A stretch of 64,000 nt of DNA, taken from Jonquetella anthropi DSM 22815. Its GTDB lineage: Bacteria > Synergistota > Synergistia > Synergistales > Dethiosulfovibrionaceae. The stretch is taken from NCBI RefSeq assembly GCF_000237805.1, contig NZ_CM001376.1:605010-669009 (forward strand). Reading direction: 5' to 3'. The notes under the pieces are model-generated. The model searched no databases and had not been told where the DNA came from. It saw only the letters and a program-made list of their open reading frames with translations. A program made the translations under genes and the position numbers. Of the stretch, positions 17,014 through 25,698 are shown piece by piece; within the stretch, counting starts at the first letter, position 1, and each line of letters begins with the position of its first letter.

Positions 17014-17511
17014 ATGAAAGAGATGAGGCCCACGACGGGCAAAACGCTTTTGGCTCTTGCCAGCATTTTAGGGCCTATGAGCGGTCGCCGTTTCCTCGAC
17101 CTGTTTTCCGGATCAGGCCGCGTCGCCGAGACCATGAGGGACCGAGGTGCCGACGTCGTGACGGTGGAAACCGTTCGGAGCCGGGCGGCGGCGATACAGG
17201 CGCGGCTGGGGAACAACAGCCACCTCTGCTTAGCTCTCGACGTCCGTCGGGCGCTCAAGTGGCTCTCAAAACACGCACAGACGTTTGACGTCATCTTCGC
17301 CGATCCGCCCTACAACGCCGGGTGGATGGAGACGCTGCCGGGCATTCTGGCCGGGTATCCGGAGCTCCTTCGCGACGGCGGGTGCGTCATTTTGGAACAT
17401 CAAGCCGACGAAAGCGTTCACTTAGAGAAAACGGCATGGGTACAGACCGACGAGCGTCGGTACGGGATCAGCTGTCTGACGTTCCTGCGCCGCCGCGGAG
17501 AGGGGGAGTGA
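17014..17511 (+). CDS. rsmD: RsmD-family 16S rRNA (guanine966-N2)-methyltransferase
   Basis: The 165-residue protein has RPTTGKTLLALASIL at the N-terminus, SAM motif FLDLFSGSGRVAET and catalytic FADPPYNAG. These define RsmD, which methylates G966 of 16S rRNA. At 165 residues it is slightly short. It lies 3 bp after trmB and 1 bp before coaD, the very common rsmD-coaD pairing. Confidence 0.92.
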   Translation: MKEMRPTTGKTLLALASILGPMSGRRFLDLFSGSGRVAETMRDRGADVVTVETVRSRAAAIQARLGNNSHLCLALDVRRALKWLSKHAQTFDVIFADPPYNAGWMETLPGILAGYPELLRDGGCVILEHQADESVHLEKTAWVQTDERRYGISCLTFLRRRGEGE

Positions 17512-17512
17512 C

Positions 17513-18025
17513 GTGTCCAGTCAGCTGAGGGCCATCTATCCGGGCTCGTTCGACCCGATTACCAACGGCCACGTGTTCATTGCCGAGCGCGCCGCCGCCT
17601 TGTTTGAAGAACTGTACGTGTCGATTCTGGTCAACCCGCAGAAAAAATCGGCGTTCAGCATCGAGGAGCGGCAGGAAATGGCTCAAGAAGCGCTGAGCCA
17701 CCTGCCGAACGTGAGGGTGAACGCCTTTGAAGGGCTGCTTGTCGACTTCATGCGTCAAATTCAGTGCCGGGTTGTCGTCCGAGGCTTGCGGGCTCTATCC
17801 GACTTCGAGTACGAGTTTCAGATGGCCCAGATGAACCGCCAGCTGGCGCCTGAAATTGAAACGCTCTTTATCGTCACCGAGGCCCGTTACTCCTACCTGT
17901 CCAGTCACGCCGTCAAGGACGTGTTTCGGTTCGGCGGCGCCGTGCAGAACATGGTTCCTCCGGGCGTTTACCGCCGTCTTCGCGAGAGGTTTCTGCCGTT
18001 CAGGGGCACGGATCGGCAAGAATAA
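17513..18025 (+). CDS. coaD: Phosphopantetheine adenylyltransferase
   Basis: The 170-residue protein starts at GTG 17513. The nucleotidyltransferase motif is YPGSFDPITNGH with the HxGH equivalent TNGH. ILVNPQKKSAFSIEERQEM, VVVRGLRALSDFEYEFQMA and SSHAVKDVFRFGG are all CoaD blocks. It makes dephospho-CoA from phosphopantetheine and ATP. Its last 26 nt overlap the 3' end of tmcAL on the other strand. I see no terminator between the two convergent genes. Confidence 0.95.
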   Translation: MSSQLRAIYPGSFDPITNGHVFIAERAAALFEELYVSILVNPQKKSAFSIEERQEMAQEALSHLPNVRVNAFEGLLVDFMRQIQCRVVVRGLRALSDFEYEFQMAQMNRQLAPEIETLFIVTEARYSYLSSHAVKDVFRFGGAVQNMVPPGVYRRLRERFLPFRGTDRQE

Positions 18026-19220
18026 AGTGCTCTTTCAGCACGTCCCTGCTGCGCGGGGCGTCGGTCAGCTCTTCCCAAAGTTTCGCGCCCCTGAGGCCAA
18101 GAAGCGCCATGCTCTGGGCAATGTCGCTGTGAGGAACGTCGCCCAGCCGGGAAACGACCGGCAGGTGCGCCGCGTCTCTCATTTGAGCCAAAAGACGCCT
18201 TCCGTTTGGGGAAGCGGCCAACGGCCGAATCCACTGCGGCCCGGCGGACTGGAACGCTTTGTTTTCCGGCTGCTTCAGCCCTAAAAAGACGTACAGCAGC
18301 TGACGGAAAAGCCGCGTCCTCGGGTATCGGCGGGTGGATAGCCGCTCCACCAGCTCTTCGACGGTCGGGGCGTCCTCGTAGGCGTCCAGCAGGGCGTTTT
18401 CTATTCCCTCGCCGAACTCGGCGTAGCTTTGCAGCGACTCGCTCGTCTCCCGGTGGAGGAGGACTTTCAGCGCCGTCCAATAACGCTTCGTGTCCGTCAC
18501 AGCCCTTCCGCCCCTGAGACAACATTTTAAAATTTCGGCCGACGGGGCGGGTACGCAGACCAGAGCCTCATCGGTCCGGTTCTCGGCGAGCAGCGCGCGC
18601 ACGGCCGCCGCGCTCGAAAGGCGGCCGCACGGCCGGCTGTCCGAATACCCGGCGCCTTCCCGCTGAATTGGGAACAGATCTGGATTCCAGCCCTGACGCA
18701 GCGCCGCCTCGACGTACGACAAGGCGAGAAGGTTGTTGGGAGAGGAAAAAAGCGGGCTGGGGCGGCCGAGCTCGGCTTGCGCCGCTTGGGCTCGGGACAC
18801 GGCGTAAGAAGCGCCGCTGTCCAAGTTTTGCCGAAGAGCCGCCTTGAAAGCGGCACTTTCGTGAACTAAAATAGAAGCCGTTTCCCTCAGCGGCTCGCCG
18901 GGAGTTTCCATGCCAAAGCTGAGCGCCGTCACCACGCCAGTCGCCTGAAGCAGTTTCACCGCCCCGGCGGCGAAGACGCCCGCGTTGAACGAGCAAAACG
19001 GCAGCGGAAGCTCAATAACAAGGTCTATCCCGCAGCGGACTGCCGCTTCGGCGCGCTTGTGAGGGGCGGCCACCGCCGGGAGTCCTCGCTGGGTAAAATA
19101 GCCTGACATCACCGCGATCGTCGCGTTGACGACGGTTTGACGCTTTAACTGTTCGATTTGCCGGGCGTGCCCGAAATGAAACGGGTTGTACTCGGCCACA
19201 ATGCCTACCACAGGTTCCAT
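18000..19220 (-). CDS. tmcAL: tRNA(Met) cytidine acetate ligase TmcAL
   Basis: The 406-residue protein has the family N-terminus VVGIVAEYNPFHFGHARQIEQL, with the FHFGH nucleotidyltransferase motif. VMSGYFTQRGLPAV and IDLVIELPLPFCSFNAGVFA follow. TmcAL makes ac4C34 in elongator tRNA-Met from acetate and ATP via acetyl-AMP. It is transcribed divergently from acetate kinase, whose product affects the acetate pool. That adjacency may be chance. The 3' end overlaps coaD. Confidence 0.88.
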   Translation of the reverse strand: MEPVVGIVAEYNPFHFGHARQIEQLKRQTVVNATIAVMSGYFTQRGLPAVAAPHKRAEAAVRCGIDLVIELPLPFCSFNAGVFAAGAVKLLQATGVVTALSFGMETPGEPLRETASILVHESAAFKAALRQNLDSGASYAVSRAQAAQAELGRPSPLFSSPNNLLALSYVEAALRQGWNPDLFPIQREGAGYSDSRPCGRLSSAAAVRALLAENRTDEALVCVPAPSAEILKCCLRGGRAVTDTKRYWTALKVLLHRETSESLQSYAEFGEGIENALLDAYEDAPTVEELVERLSTRRYPRTRLFRQLLYVFLGLKQPENKAFQSAGPQWIRPLAASPNGRRLLAQMRDAAHLPVVSRLGDVPHSDIAQSMALLGLRGAKLWEELTDAPRSRDVLKEHFILADPCP

Positions 19221-19310
19221 AGGCGAAACTCCCTTCGGGAAGAACTCTGTTTCGTCGCTTAATTGTACCCCACCGAGAGAATCGGGACATACAGTCGAGG
19301 AGGTTCTGTC

Positions 19311-20504
19311 ATGAAGATTTTGGTTATCAACTGCGGCAGCTCGTCTCTGAAGTACCAGCTTTTCGACATGGCCGACGAAAGCGTGCTGGCCAAAGGGCTC
19401 GTTGAGCGAATCGGTATCGACGGTTCACGGCTCAAGCACACCCGGACGGGGCAGGAAGCCGTTCTGGTTGAACAGCCTATTCCGGATCACAAAGTCGCCG
19501 TCTCGCTGGTGCTCAAAGCCCTGTTGGATAAACAGCACGGGGCGATCAAGAGCCTTGACGAACTGGGCGCAGTCGGCCACCGAGTCGTTCACGCCGGAGA
19601 AAAATTCTCCTGCTCCGTTCGCTTGGACGACGCCGTCATGGCGGCCCTGAAAGAGTGCATTCCCCTGGCGCCCCTTCACAACCCGGCCAACATCATCGGC
19701 ATCGAAGCCATCAGCGCCTCCCTGCCGAACGTGCCTCAGGTCGGCGTGTTCGACACCGCGTTCCACCAGACCATGCCCGACTACGCGTACATGTACGCCG
19801 TTCCCTACGGGTATTACAAAGACGCGAAAGTTCGCCGCTACGGCTTCCACGGCACGAGCCACCTGTTTGTGTCCCATCGGGCCGCAGAGATTCTCGGCAA
19901 GCCGATCCAGGACCTCAAAATCGTCACCTGCCATCTGGGCAACGGCAGCTCGGTCACGGCGGTCAAAAACGGCAAGAGCGTTGACACGTCCATGGGCTTC
20001 ACCCCTGTCGCCGGCCTCGTCATGGGCACCCGCTGCGGCGACGTTGACCCGTCCGTCGTCACCTACATTGCCGCCAAAGAAGGCGCCGAAAAGGCTGACA
20101 AGATTCTCAACAAAGAGAGCGGACTGCAGGGCATTTCCGGCAAAAGCAGCGACATGCGGGACATCGAAGAGGGCATGAAGGCCGGCGACGCTCGGTGCAC
20201 GCTCGCTTACAACATGCTCTGCTACGGCATCCGCAAGTACATCGGCGCCTACGCGGCCGCCATGGGCGGCATTGACGTTCTGGTGTTCACCGCCGGCATC
20301 GGCGAGAACAGCCCGGAAGTCCGCGCGTCCGTTGCCGAAGGGCTGGAATTTTTGGGAATCAAAGTCGATGCGGCCAAGAACGACTTCCGCGGCAAAGAGC
20401 GGATCATCAGCCCCGAGGGCGCGCCTGTGACCGTCATGGTGGTTCCCACCAATGAAGAGCTGGTCATTGCCCGGGACACCCTGCGGATCATCTCCGGACG
20501 GTAG
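19311..20504 (+). CDS. ackA: Acetate kinase
   Basis: The 397-residue protein starts at ATG 19311 behind GAGGAGG. An upstream in-frame ATG lies before that site. Signatures are VINCGSSSLKYQLFD, GHRVVHAGEKFSC, GFHGTSHLFVSHRAAE, CHLGNGSSVTAVKNGKS and VFTAGIGENSPEVR. It interconverts acetyl phosphate and acetate with ATP formation, the final energy-yielding step of fermentation. No pta gene is adjacent. The downstream DUF177-rpmF pair starts 5 bp later. Confidence 0.97.
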   Translation: MKILVINCGSSSLKYQLFDMADESVLAKGLVERIGIDGSRLKHTRTGQEAVLVEQPIPDHKVAVSLVLKALLDKQHGAIKSLDELGAVGHRVVHAGEKFSCSVRLDDAVMAALKECIPLAPLHNPANIIGIEAISASLPNVPQVGVFDTAFHQTMPDYAYMYAVPYGYYKDAKVRRYGFHGTSHLFVSHRAAEILGKPIQDLKIVTCHLGNGSSVTAVKNGKSVDTSMGFTPVAGLVMGTRCGDVDPSVVTYIAAKEGAEKADKILNKESGLQGISGKSSDMRDIEEGMKAGDARCTLAYNMLCYGIRKYIGAYAAAMGGIDVLVFTAGIGENSPEVRASVAEGLEFLGIKVDAAKNDFRGKERIISPEGAPVTVMVVPTNEELVIARDTLRIISGR

Positions 20505-20509
20505 AAGCC

Positions 20510-21076
20510 ATGACTGAGGAACGGCACGAAGCCTGGCACGCGCCGGCCCTCTTTCCGGACGAGGCGCCGGGATCCGAAAATTCTTTTCAGTGGAACCTCG
20601 GCTTGGCAGAGCCGATAACGGTTGGCGGCGCTGAGTATTCGCTGAGCGAACCGGCCCAAATCACCGCCAAAATGAGCCGTCAGAACGGCTCGGTTCTCTT
20701 GATCCTGTCACTGTCCTGCCGAATTATCACCCCATGCCGGAGATGTCTCCGTCAAGTTGGTGTTGCAATTCAGGACGACTTCATGTATTCTTTTATCTTG
20801 CGATCCGACGTACTTGGAGAGGAAAGCTCCGCCGGCTCAGGGGCCGGTGATGAGGCTGTACTCGTCCCGGTCGCTCGGCTAACTGGCCCGATAGACCTCG
20901 GCGATCTGGCATGGGAGTGCTTCATCTGCTCGCTGCCGCCCTACGTTTCGTGTGAAGGCGGCTGTGAAGATGCGGTTGAGCGCTACGGCTCCACGGCCGA
21001 CCCCAGAATGCAGGTCTTCGCCGATCTTTTCAAAGCGGAAAAGGAGGGAACGAGTAATGGCAACCCCGAAGGGTAA
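20510..21076 (+). CDS. yceD: DUF177 (YceD) protein, 23S rRNA accumulation protein family
   Basis: The 188-residue protein has the DUF177 metal-binding-like motif TPCRRCLRQV and a second Cys pair in CICS/CEGGCED near the C-terminus. YceD homologues are encoded immediately before rpmF across bacteria, and in E. coli and plants the family affects 23S rRNA processing or accumulation. Here it overlaps rpmF by 20 nt, the expected arrangement. Confidence 0.88.
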   Translation: MTEERHEAWHAPALFPDEAPGSENSFQWNLGLAEPITVGGAEYSLSEPAQITAKMSRQNGSVLLILSLSCRIITPCRRCLRQVGVAIQDDFMYSFILRSDVLGEESSAGSGAGDEAVLVPVARLTGPIDLGDLAWECFICSLPPYVSCEGGCEDAVERYGSTADPRMQVFADLFKAEKEGTSNGNPEG

Positions 21077-21281
21077 AACATCCCACCGCAGAACACACCT
21101 GCGCAAAGCCCACTGGCTCGGAGCTCTGAACAGCCCTGAGACGACGGCCTGCTCTCACTGCGGCGAACCCGTGGCAAACTACACGGTATGCCCGGCCTGC
21201 GGATATTACAAAGGCCGTAAGGTCATGACCGTCGCAGCTGACAAAGCTGCCGCCGCCGCCGAATCCGAAGAGGCTGAATAA
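21057..21281 (+). CDS. rpmF: 50S ribosomal protein L32
   Basis: The 74-residue protein starts at ATG 21057, preceded by AAGGAGGGAACGAGT. It has the L32 N-terminus TPKGKTSHRRTHLRKAHW and a zinc-ribbon with both CxxC pairs (ACSHCGEP and VCPACGYYKGR). The C-terminal Ala/Glu tail is not conserved. It is the zinc-binding form of L32. Confidence 0.96.
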   Translation: MATPKGKTSHRRTHLRKAHWLGALNSPETTACSHCGEPVANYTVCPACGYYKGRKVMTVAADKAAAAAESEEAE

Positions 21282-21354
21282 CCTGTAATCAGCTGGGTCG
21301 GGCTCGCTGAGCCCGGCCCTTTGCCCTTGATAGGGACGGCTTGTTTTTCGCCGC

Positions 21355-21383
21355 TTGACTTCGTTGAACTCGTCGGGTAAAAT
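21355..21383 (+). promoter_or_regulatory. Promoter of tRNA-Val(GAC)
   Basis: TTGACT (21355-21360) and TAAAAT (21378-21383) have an ideal 17-bp spacer, ending 10 bp before the tRNA. Confidence 0.75.
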
Positions 21384-21393
21384 GCTCCGGTAC

Positions 21394-21468
21394 GGGCGAT
21401 TAGCTCAGAGGAAGAGCGCTTCCCTGACACGGAAGAGGTCACAAGTTCGAGTCTTGTATCGCCCACCA
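21394..21468 (+). tRNA. tRNA-Val (anticodon GAC)
   Basis: The acceptor GGGCGAT pairs with ATCGCCC. The anticodon stem CTTCC/GGAAG encloses loop CTGACAC with anticodon GAC. The T-loop is TTCGAGT, the discriminator is A, and CCA is encoded at 21466-21468. It is a single-tRNA transcription unit with its own promoter and terminator. Confidence 0.95.
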
Positions 21469-21480
21469 TTGCGAATAGGA

Positions 21481-21513
21481 GCCCCGCCGGATTATTTCCG
21501 GCGGGGCTTTTTT
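21481..21513 (+). terminator. tRNA-Val terminator
   Basis: The perfect 10-bp stem GCCCCGCCGG/CCGGCGGGGC has a 7-nt loop and six T. Confidence 0.92.
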
Positions 21514-22483
21514 GTTTTGGGAACAAATATGGAGCGAAAGTCTCAGAGGATCGCCTGCGTACTCTCACAAAAATACTTGCTTTCGTGCATAGGACGGTGG
21601 CTTGTCCGCTGATGAAAAATAAAAATCACCGTACATGCGGCGGACGGCCGGCAGAGACAAGGAAGGGGCAAGGTGGCGGGCACGACGGTTGGAACCATTC
21701 TCTTTGACAAACAGCTGTAGTGATGCCGAAGAGCCCTTTTCTGGCCTTTGGCTGACGCTTGCCCATGCTTTGAGGATATTTCTGCGTCAGTCGCTAAAAG
21801 AGCGGAGGATTCCTTTTCTATTGGACGTCGGCAACATAACGAGCGGCCGCTGCGGGCAGTCGAAGAGGTTCAACGCGGAAAAAACCAGCCGTCCGTTTTG
21901 CTCGGCAGCCGAACTGATGACCGATTTGAATGCTGATGAGCAGGCGCAGTGTTTGGGGCGTAACAAATGCACCGCTAAACAGCGAGGCAGCATGGGCGGC
22001 TTGAACGGGCGGCTGAGGGGCTCCAGATGGACTCAAAGGCCATCTACTGAGCGATTCTTCCCTGATTTCCACAAACGCTACATCTTGTCTTGCAGGCTGT
22101 TATTAGTGTTTACCTCAGCGATGAGGTCGGAGCTTCATGGTATTGAAATAGTGGAACACCCGGCAATTTGTCGGGCAGATAACAAAATGTGTCAGCTTAA
22201 AGCGTCAAGAGGCGTTGTAACGTCAGCACTTAGTCTCCGTCGGCCTAAGGAACAGCATTATTTTCCGCTGGTCCTGGCTCGGGCAAACTGGCGTCGCGTG
22301 ACAACCTGAGTTCGCTGTCATCAGCGATAAAAAGTGTTAGAATAATCTATAAGTAGAATATGGTGTAGTTTTAAAGACAAAATAAATGAAATAAAAAATA
22401 ACTTGGAAATACCCCTTTCTGTTTGGAGATAAAAGCGGTATACTGCAACAAAGCTGAAAGACTCTCGAGGGGGGAGCGAGGCG
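21514..22483. other. 970-bp stretch without a recognisable gene
   Basis: Open frames exist (the longest plus-strand one spans 21635-22309), but none has a sensible ribosome site, family motif or protein-like composition. Partial protein-like peptides occur in more than one frame, as expected of a decayed gene. The last 160 bp become AT-rich and probably contain the acpS promoter region, before the GGGGGGAG site at about 22470. Confidence 0.4.
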
Positions 22484-22843
22484 ATGATCGTCGGTATAGG
22501 CGTTGATCTGTGCTCAATTGTGCGCATGGAGCGATGCTGTGCCGACGATTTTTTTATTCGCCGGGTATTCACGCCTGATGAGGCGGCGTACTGCCTCCGT
22601 CAGGCTGCCCCGGCCCGCCATTTCGCCGCGCGTTTTGCCGCTCGGGAGGCGTTTGTCAAGGCGGCCGGGCTCGGCCTGCTTGAGATAGGCTTTCATAACG
22701 TGTCTGTGGCCCGGGACGCGGCCGGCCGGCCGTCTCTTCTTCTGTCCGGACGGGCGGAGGAAGTCTGCCGCGGGGGGACAGTTCATCTGTCGCTGTCCCA
22801 CGATGGCGGGCAGGCGATAGCATTTGTGGTGATTGAGAGGTGA
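22484..22843 (+). CDS. acpS: Holo-[acyl-carrier-protein] synthase
   Basis: The 119-residue protein has the AcpS magnesium-binding Asp in IVGIGVDLCSIVRME and the signature FAAREAFVKAAGLG, with VHLSLSHDGGQAIAFV near the C-terminus. It transfers phosphopantetheine from CoA to apo-ACP. It starts after CTCGAGGGGGGAGCGAGGCG and is followed 4 bp later by nnr, the widespread acpS-nnr pairing. Confidence 0.95.
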   Translation: MIVGIGVDLCSIVRMERCCADDFFIRRVFTPDEAAYCLRQAAPARHFAARFAAREAFVKAAGLGLLEIGFHNVSVARDAAGRPSLLLSGRAEEVCRGGTVHLSLSHDGGQAIAFVVIER

Positions 22844-22847
22844 ACCG

Positions 22848-24338
22848 ATGAAAAAATATTACGATTCGGCTTCGGTCGCGAAGCTCGACGCGGGGTTGAT
22901 TTCATCGGGGATTCCCAGCGCCGTGCTGATGGAAAACGCCGGCGGCGCAATAGCTCGCGACGTTTTGGAGCTTTTCCCGGCGAATGGCTTGCCGCGCAGG
23001 GCAGTCATCTGCGTTGGGGCTGGCAACAACGGCGGCGACGGTATTGTGGTCGCCCGGCGGCTGGCCCTTTCCGGTTGGGCTGTGACAATTCTTCTGACTC
23101 GCGATCGGGAGGCGCTGAAAGGCGACGGGGCAGTCTTTGCCCGGTTTGTTCCGTCCTCTGTCAGATGGGAAGCGTCCGGCCGTTTAAGCGATGAAGAGGT
23201 TCTTCGGGCGTTTGACGCCTCTGACGTGGTCCTTGACGGGCTGCTCGGCACTGGGACAACCGGTGAGCCTCGCGGCGAGATACGTCGGCTGATCGGCCTG
23301 CTGAACCGCTCGGCCGCGCCGTGTCTTTCAATAGACCTGCCGTCGGGGATCGAGAGCGGCGGCCCTTGGGTTCAGGCGGCTTTCACGTCGTCTATAGCGG
23401 CGTACAAGGCTTCCTGCGCTAGCGGTTCCCGTCGGACGGCCTGCGGCCGGGTGAAACTTCATGCCCTTTGTTTTGGCGAGGCCGATCAGTTAGAAGAGCC
23501 GGCGCTGTGTGGGCTTGAACGCTCTGACGTGGCCGCTTTGGCTCCGCGCTGTCCTAACTGGGCGCACAAGGGAACCCGCGGCGGCGTGCTGATTTTTGCC
23601 GGGAGCGATCGATACCGCGGCGCGGCTCTGCTTTCTGCCCGCGGGGCGCTCCGCGCTGGGGCGGGGCTGGTCGTTTTGGCGTCCAGCTCTTCGGTGCTCG
23701 ACGCGGCTGCGGCGTCCCTGCCGGATGCCATCCTCGAGCGGCTTGACGATGGAAGCGACGCGGCGTCAGTCCTGAGCCGCTGGAAAGATCGCTGTCGGGC
23801 GATGATCGTGGGCCCCGGGCTTGGCCGGGATGGCCGAGCCGAGGAGGTAGCCGCGGCGGCGGCCGGCTTTGACGGCTCAAGCGTCTGGGACGGCGACGGG
23901 CTCAGCTTCCTTCCTCGGCTGGGCACATCTTCTGGGAGACGGTGCCTGACGCCTCACGAAGGGGAGGCGGCGCGGCTTCTCGGCGGCTGGGATTTTGAAA
24001 GCGCTCCCGATCGTCGGGCCGAAGGCGCCCGCCGGCTGGCCGGACTGTTTGGGCCGACGCTTTTGAAGGGCCCTGGCTCGCTGGTCGCCGGAGAAAAGAT
24101 ATCGGTTATCGAGGCGGGCGGTCGGGTGCTGGCCGTCCCCGGTTCGGGCGACGTGCTGAGCGGCGCTGTCGGCGCCATGCTGGCCGCCGGTCTGGACTGC
24201 GAAGCGGCCCTTGTCGTCGCGGGCTGGTGTCACGGACGAGCCGGCGACCGGCTGACAGAGCGGCTCGGAGCTGACGGACGTCTGGCTCAGGAAATTGCCG
24301 ACGAGCTGCCCCAGTGCCTGAACGAGGTCTGCTCATGA
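22848..24338 (+). CDS. nnr: Bifunctional NAD(P)H-hydrate epimerase / ADP-dependent dehydratase
   Basis: The 496-residue protein starts at ATG 22848 (GAGAGGTGAACCG upstream). The N-terminal YjeF/NnrE domain has SGIPSAVLMENAGGAI, VGAGNNGGDGIVVARRL and LGTGTTGEPRG. The C-terminal NnrD domain has KGTRGGVLIFAGSDRYRGAA, LTPHEGEAARLL and VPGSGDVLSGAVGAMLAAG, the ATP/ADP-binding kinase-like motif. It repairs hydrated NAD(P)H. It overlaps tsaE by 4 nt. Confidence 0.95.
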   Translation: MKKYYDSASVAKLDAGLISSGIPSAVLMENAGGAIARDVLELFPANGLPRRAVICVGAGNNGGDGIVVARRLALSGWAVTILLTRDREALKGDGAVFARFVPSSVRWEASGRLSDEEVLRAFDASDVVLDGLLGTGTTGEPRGEIRRLIGLLNRSAAPCLSIDLPSGIESGGPWVQAAFTSSIAAYKASCASGSRRTACGRVKLHALCFGEADQLEEPALCGLERSDVAALAPRCPNWAHKGTRGGVLIFAGSDRYRGAALLSARGALRAGAGLVVLASSSSVLDAAAASLPDAILERLDDGSDAASVLSRWKDRCRAMIVGPGLGRDGRAEEVAAAAAGFDGSSVWDGDGLSFLPRLGTSSGRRCLTPHEGEAARLLGGWDFESAPDRRAEGARRLAGLFGPTLLKGPGSLVAGEKISVIEAGGRVLAVPGSGDVLSGAVGAMLAAGLDCEAALVVAGWCHGRAGDRLTERLGADGRLAQEIADELPQCLNEVCS

Positions 24339-24814
24339 CCGGCGGAGAAAGTTTTTCTCTCTTTCTGGCTACGCCGGACGAGACGGTTCGTCTCGGCGAG
24401 ATGCTCGCCCGCTGCGCGTTCCCGGGGCTGGCTATTTTCCTTGAAGGCGATCTCGGGGCAGGCAAGACGACCCTTGTGACGGGGATGTGTCGGGCCTTGG
24501 GCTGGGACAGACCGTCCAGTCCGACCTTTGCGATCGTCAACGAGTATCCGGCTCGCCAGCCTTTGGCGCACGTTGACCTGTACCGGCTGGAGGACGTGGA
24601 CGAGCGGGACTTCGGGCTGAGCGATTACCTTTCCGACGGTTGGATCTTGGCGATCGAGTGGCCCGACCGGCTGAGGGCGGCTGAGTTTCCCGAGTGGTGG
24701 CGCATTCAGCTGACCTGCGCCGATTCGGGGCGGAACGTTCGTCTGAGCTCTTCAGGACGCTTGGCCTGCGAAGCGTTGGAAAAACTTCGAGCGGAGGTCT
24801 GCCGTGGCGACTGA
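24335..24814 (+). CDS. tsaE: tRNA t6A biosynthesis ATPase TsaE
   Basis: The 159-residue protein starts at ATG 24335, coupled to nnr. The P-loop is LEGDLGAGKTTLV, followed by SSPTFAIVNEY and HVDLYRLEDVDERDFG, all typical TsaE. It is the ATPase that recycles the TsaB-TsaD complex making N6-threonylcarbamoyladenosine at tRNA position 37. It overlaps tsaB by 11 nt. Confidence 0.95.
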   Translation: MTGGESFSLFLATPDETVRLGEMLARCAFPGLAIFLEGDLGAGKTTLVTGMCRALGWDRPSSPTFAIVNEYPARQPLAHVDLYRLEDVDERDFGLSDYLSDGWILAIEWPDRLRAAEFPEWWRIQLTCADSGRNVRLSSSGRLACEALEKLRAEVCRGD

Positions 24815-25454
24815 GACGATTCTTTCAATCGACTGTGCAAATCGGTGGACTTGCCTCGGCCTGTGGCGGAACGGTCCGGTTGGCCAGATGGAGCTGAACT
24901 TGGGACGCCGTCAGGCGGCTCAGTTGCCTCTGGCGGTTGAGGCGCTGATGAATCTGGCCGAATTTCAGCTATCCGGCGTGACTGCTGTGGCCCTGACGGT
25001 TGGCCCCGGTTACTTCACGGCCCTGCGAATCGGCTTGGCCTACGGGAGCGCGCTGGCGTTTGCTCTCGGAGTGCCAGTGGTTCCGCTGTCGTCGCTTGAA
25101 GTGCTGGCCCGGTCGTTTCCGGCCGATGGTCTCGTCGTGCCACTCATCGCCGCCTCTCGGAGTCGGGCGTTTTCCGGCGCGTGGCTCCACGGGCGGCAAG
25201 TCCTTGAAGAAGCGGAGCGCTCCAGAGAAGATCTGGACGCGGCGCTGAGCGGTTTTAAAGAAGCCAAATATCTGGTCGCAGCAGCTGACGAGCGGCTGTT
25301 TTCCGAAGGTGACAGCGGGGGAATAACGGTCATTCCTTCTGCCAGCGGCACTGCAGCGGCCGGTTTGGGATTTGAACGTCGGGAGGAAGCTGTTTCTCCT
25401 GGGGGGATTCGGGCTCGCTATTTGAGGGAACCCGGACTGGGACGGAGCGTGTAA
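24804..25454 (+). CDS. tsaB: tRNA threonylcarbamoyladenosine protein TsaB
   Basis: The 216-residue protein starts at GTG 24804. The ASKHA-like fold has TILSIDCANRWTCLGLW, LTVGPGYFTALRIGLAYG and LVVPLIAASRSRAFSGAW. TsaB scaffolds TsaD for t6A37 synthesis. tsaD is not in the window. The gene ends the acpS-nnr-tsaE-tsaB run. A ribosome site (CTGGAGGTGA) for korD follows 6 bp after the stop. Confidence 0.93.
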   Translation: MATETILSIDCANRWTCLGLWRNGPVGQMELNLGRRQAAQLPLAVEALMNLAEFQLSGVTAVALTVGPGYFTALRIGLAYGSALAFALGVPVVPLSSLEVLARSFPADGLVVPLIAASRSRAFSGAWLHGRQVLEEAERSREDLDAALSGFKEAKYLVAAADERLFSEGDSGGITVIPSASGTAAAGLGFERREEAVSPGGIRARYLREPGLGRSV

Positions 25455-25470
25455 GAAATCCTGGAGGTGA

Positions 25471-25698
25471 ATGGTTTTGGAGAAGAAACACTTTAAGGTT
25501 CTGGTCAACGCCGGATGGTGCAAAGGCTGCGGCCTGTGCGTCAGCGTCTGCCCCAAAAAGGTGCTGGCGCTCAACGAGCGGGTGAAGAGCGAGCCGGTCA
25601 ATCAGGACGACTGCATCGGCTGTCATCAGTGCGACTTCATCTGCCCAGACCTGGCGATTACCGTTCAGAACGACGAGGGGGAAAGCTCGAATGGCTAA
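25471..25698 (+). CDS. korD: 2-oxoacid:ferredoxin oxidoreductase, ferredoxin (delta) subunit
   Basis: The 75-residue protein has two [4Fe-4S] motifs: CKGCGLCVSVCPKK and CIGCHQCDFICPD. It is the electron-accepting subunit of a four-subunit 2-oxoacid oxidoreductase, passing electrons to free ferredoxin. The gene order D-A-B-C matches 2-oxoglutarate oxidoreductases (Kor/Oor). It overlaps korA by 8 nt. Confidence 0.93.
   Translation: MVLEKKHFKVLVNAGWCKGCGLCVSVCPKKVLALNERVKSEPVNQDDCIGCHQCDFICPDLAITVQNDEGESSNG

Noticed and set aside
21635-22309. 224-codon plus-strand frame
   Set aside because: No ribosome site and no domain. Composition is unlike neighbouring genes. Kept only as an unexplained stretch.
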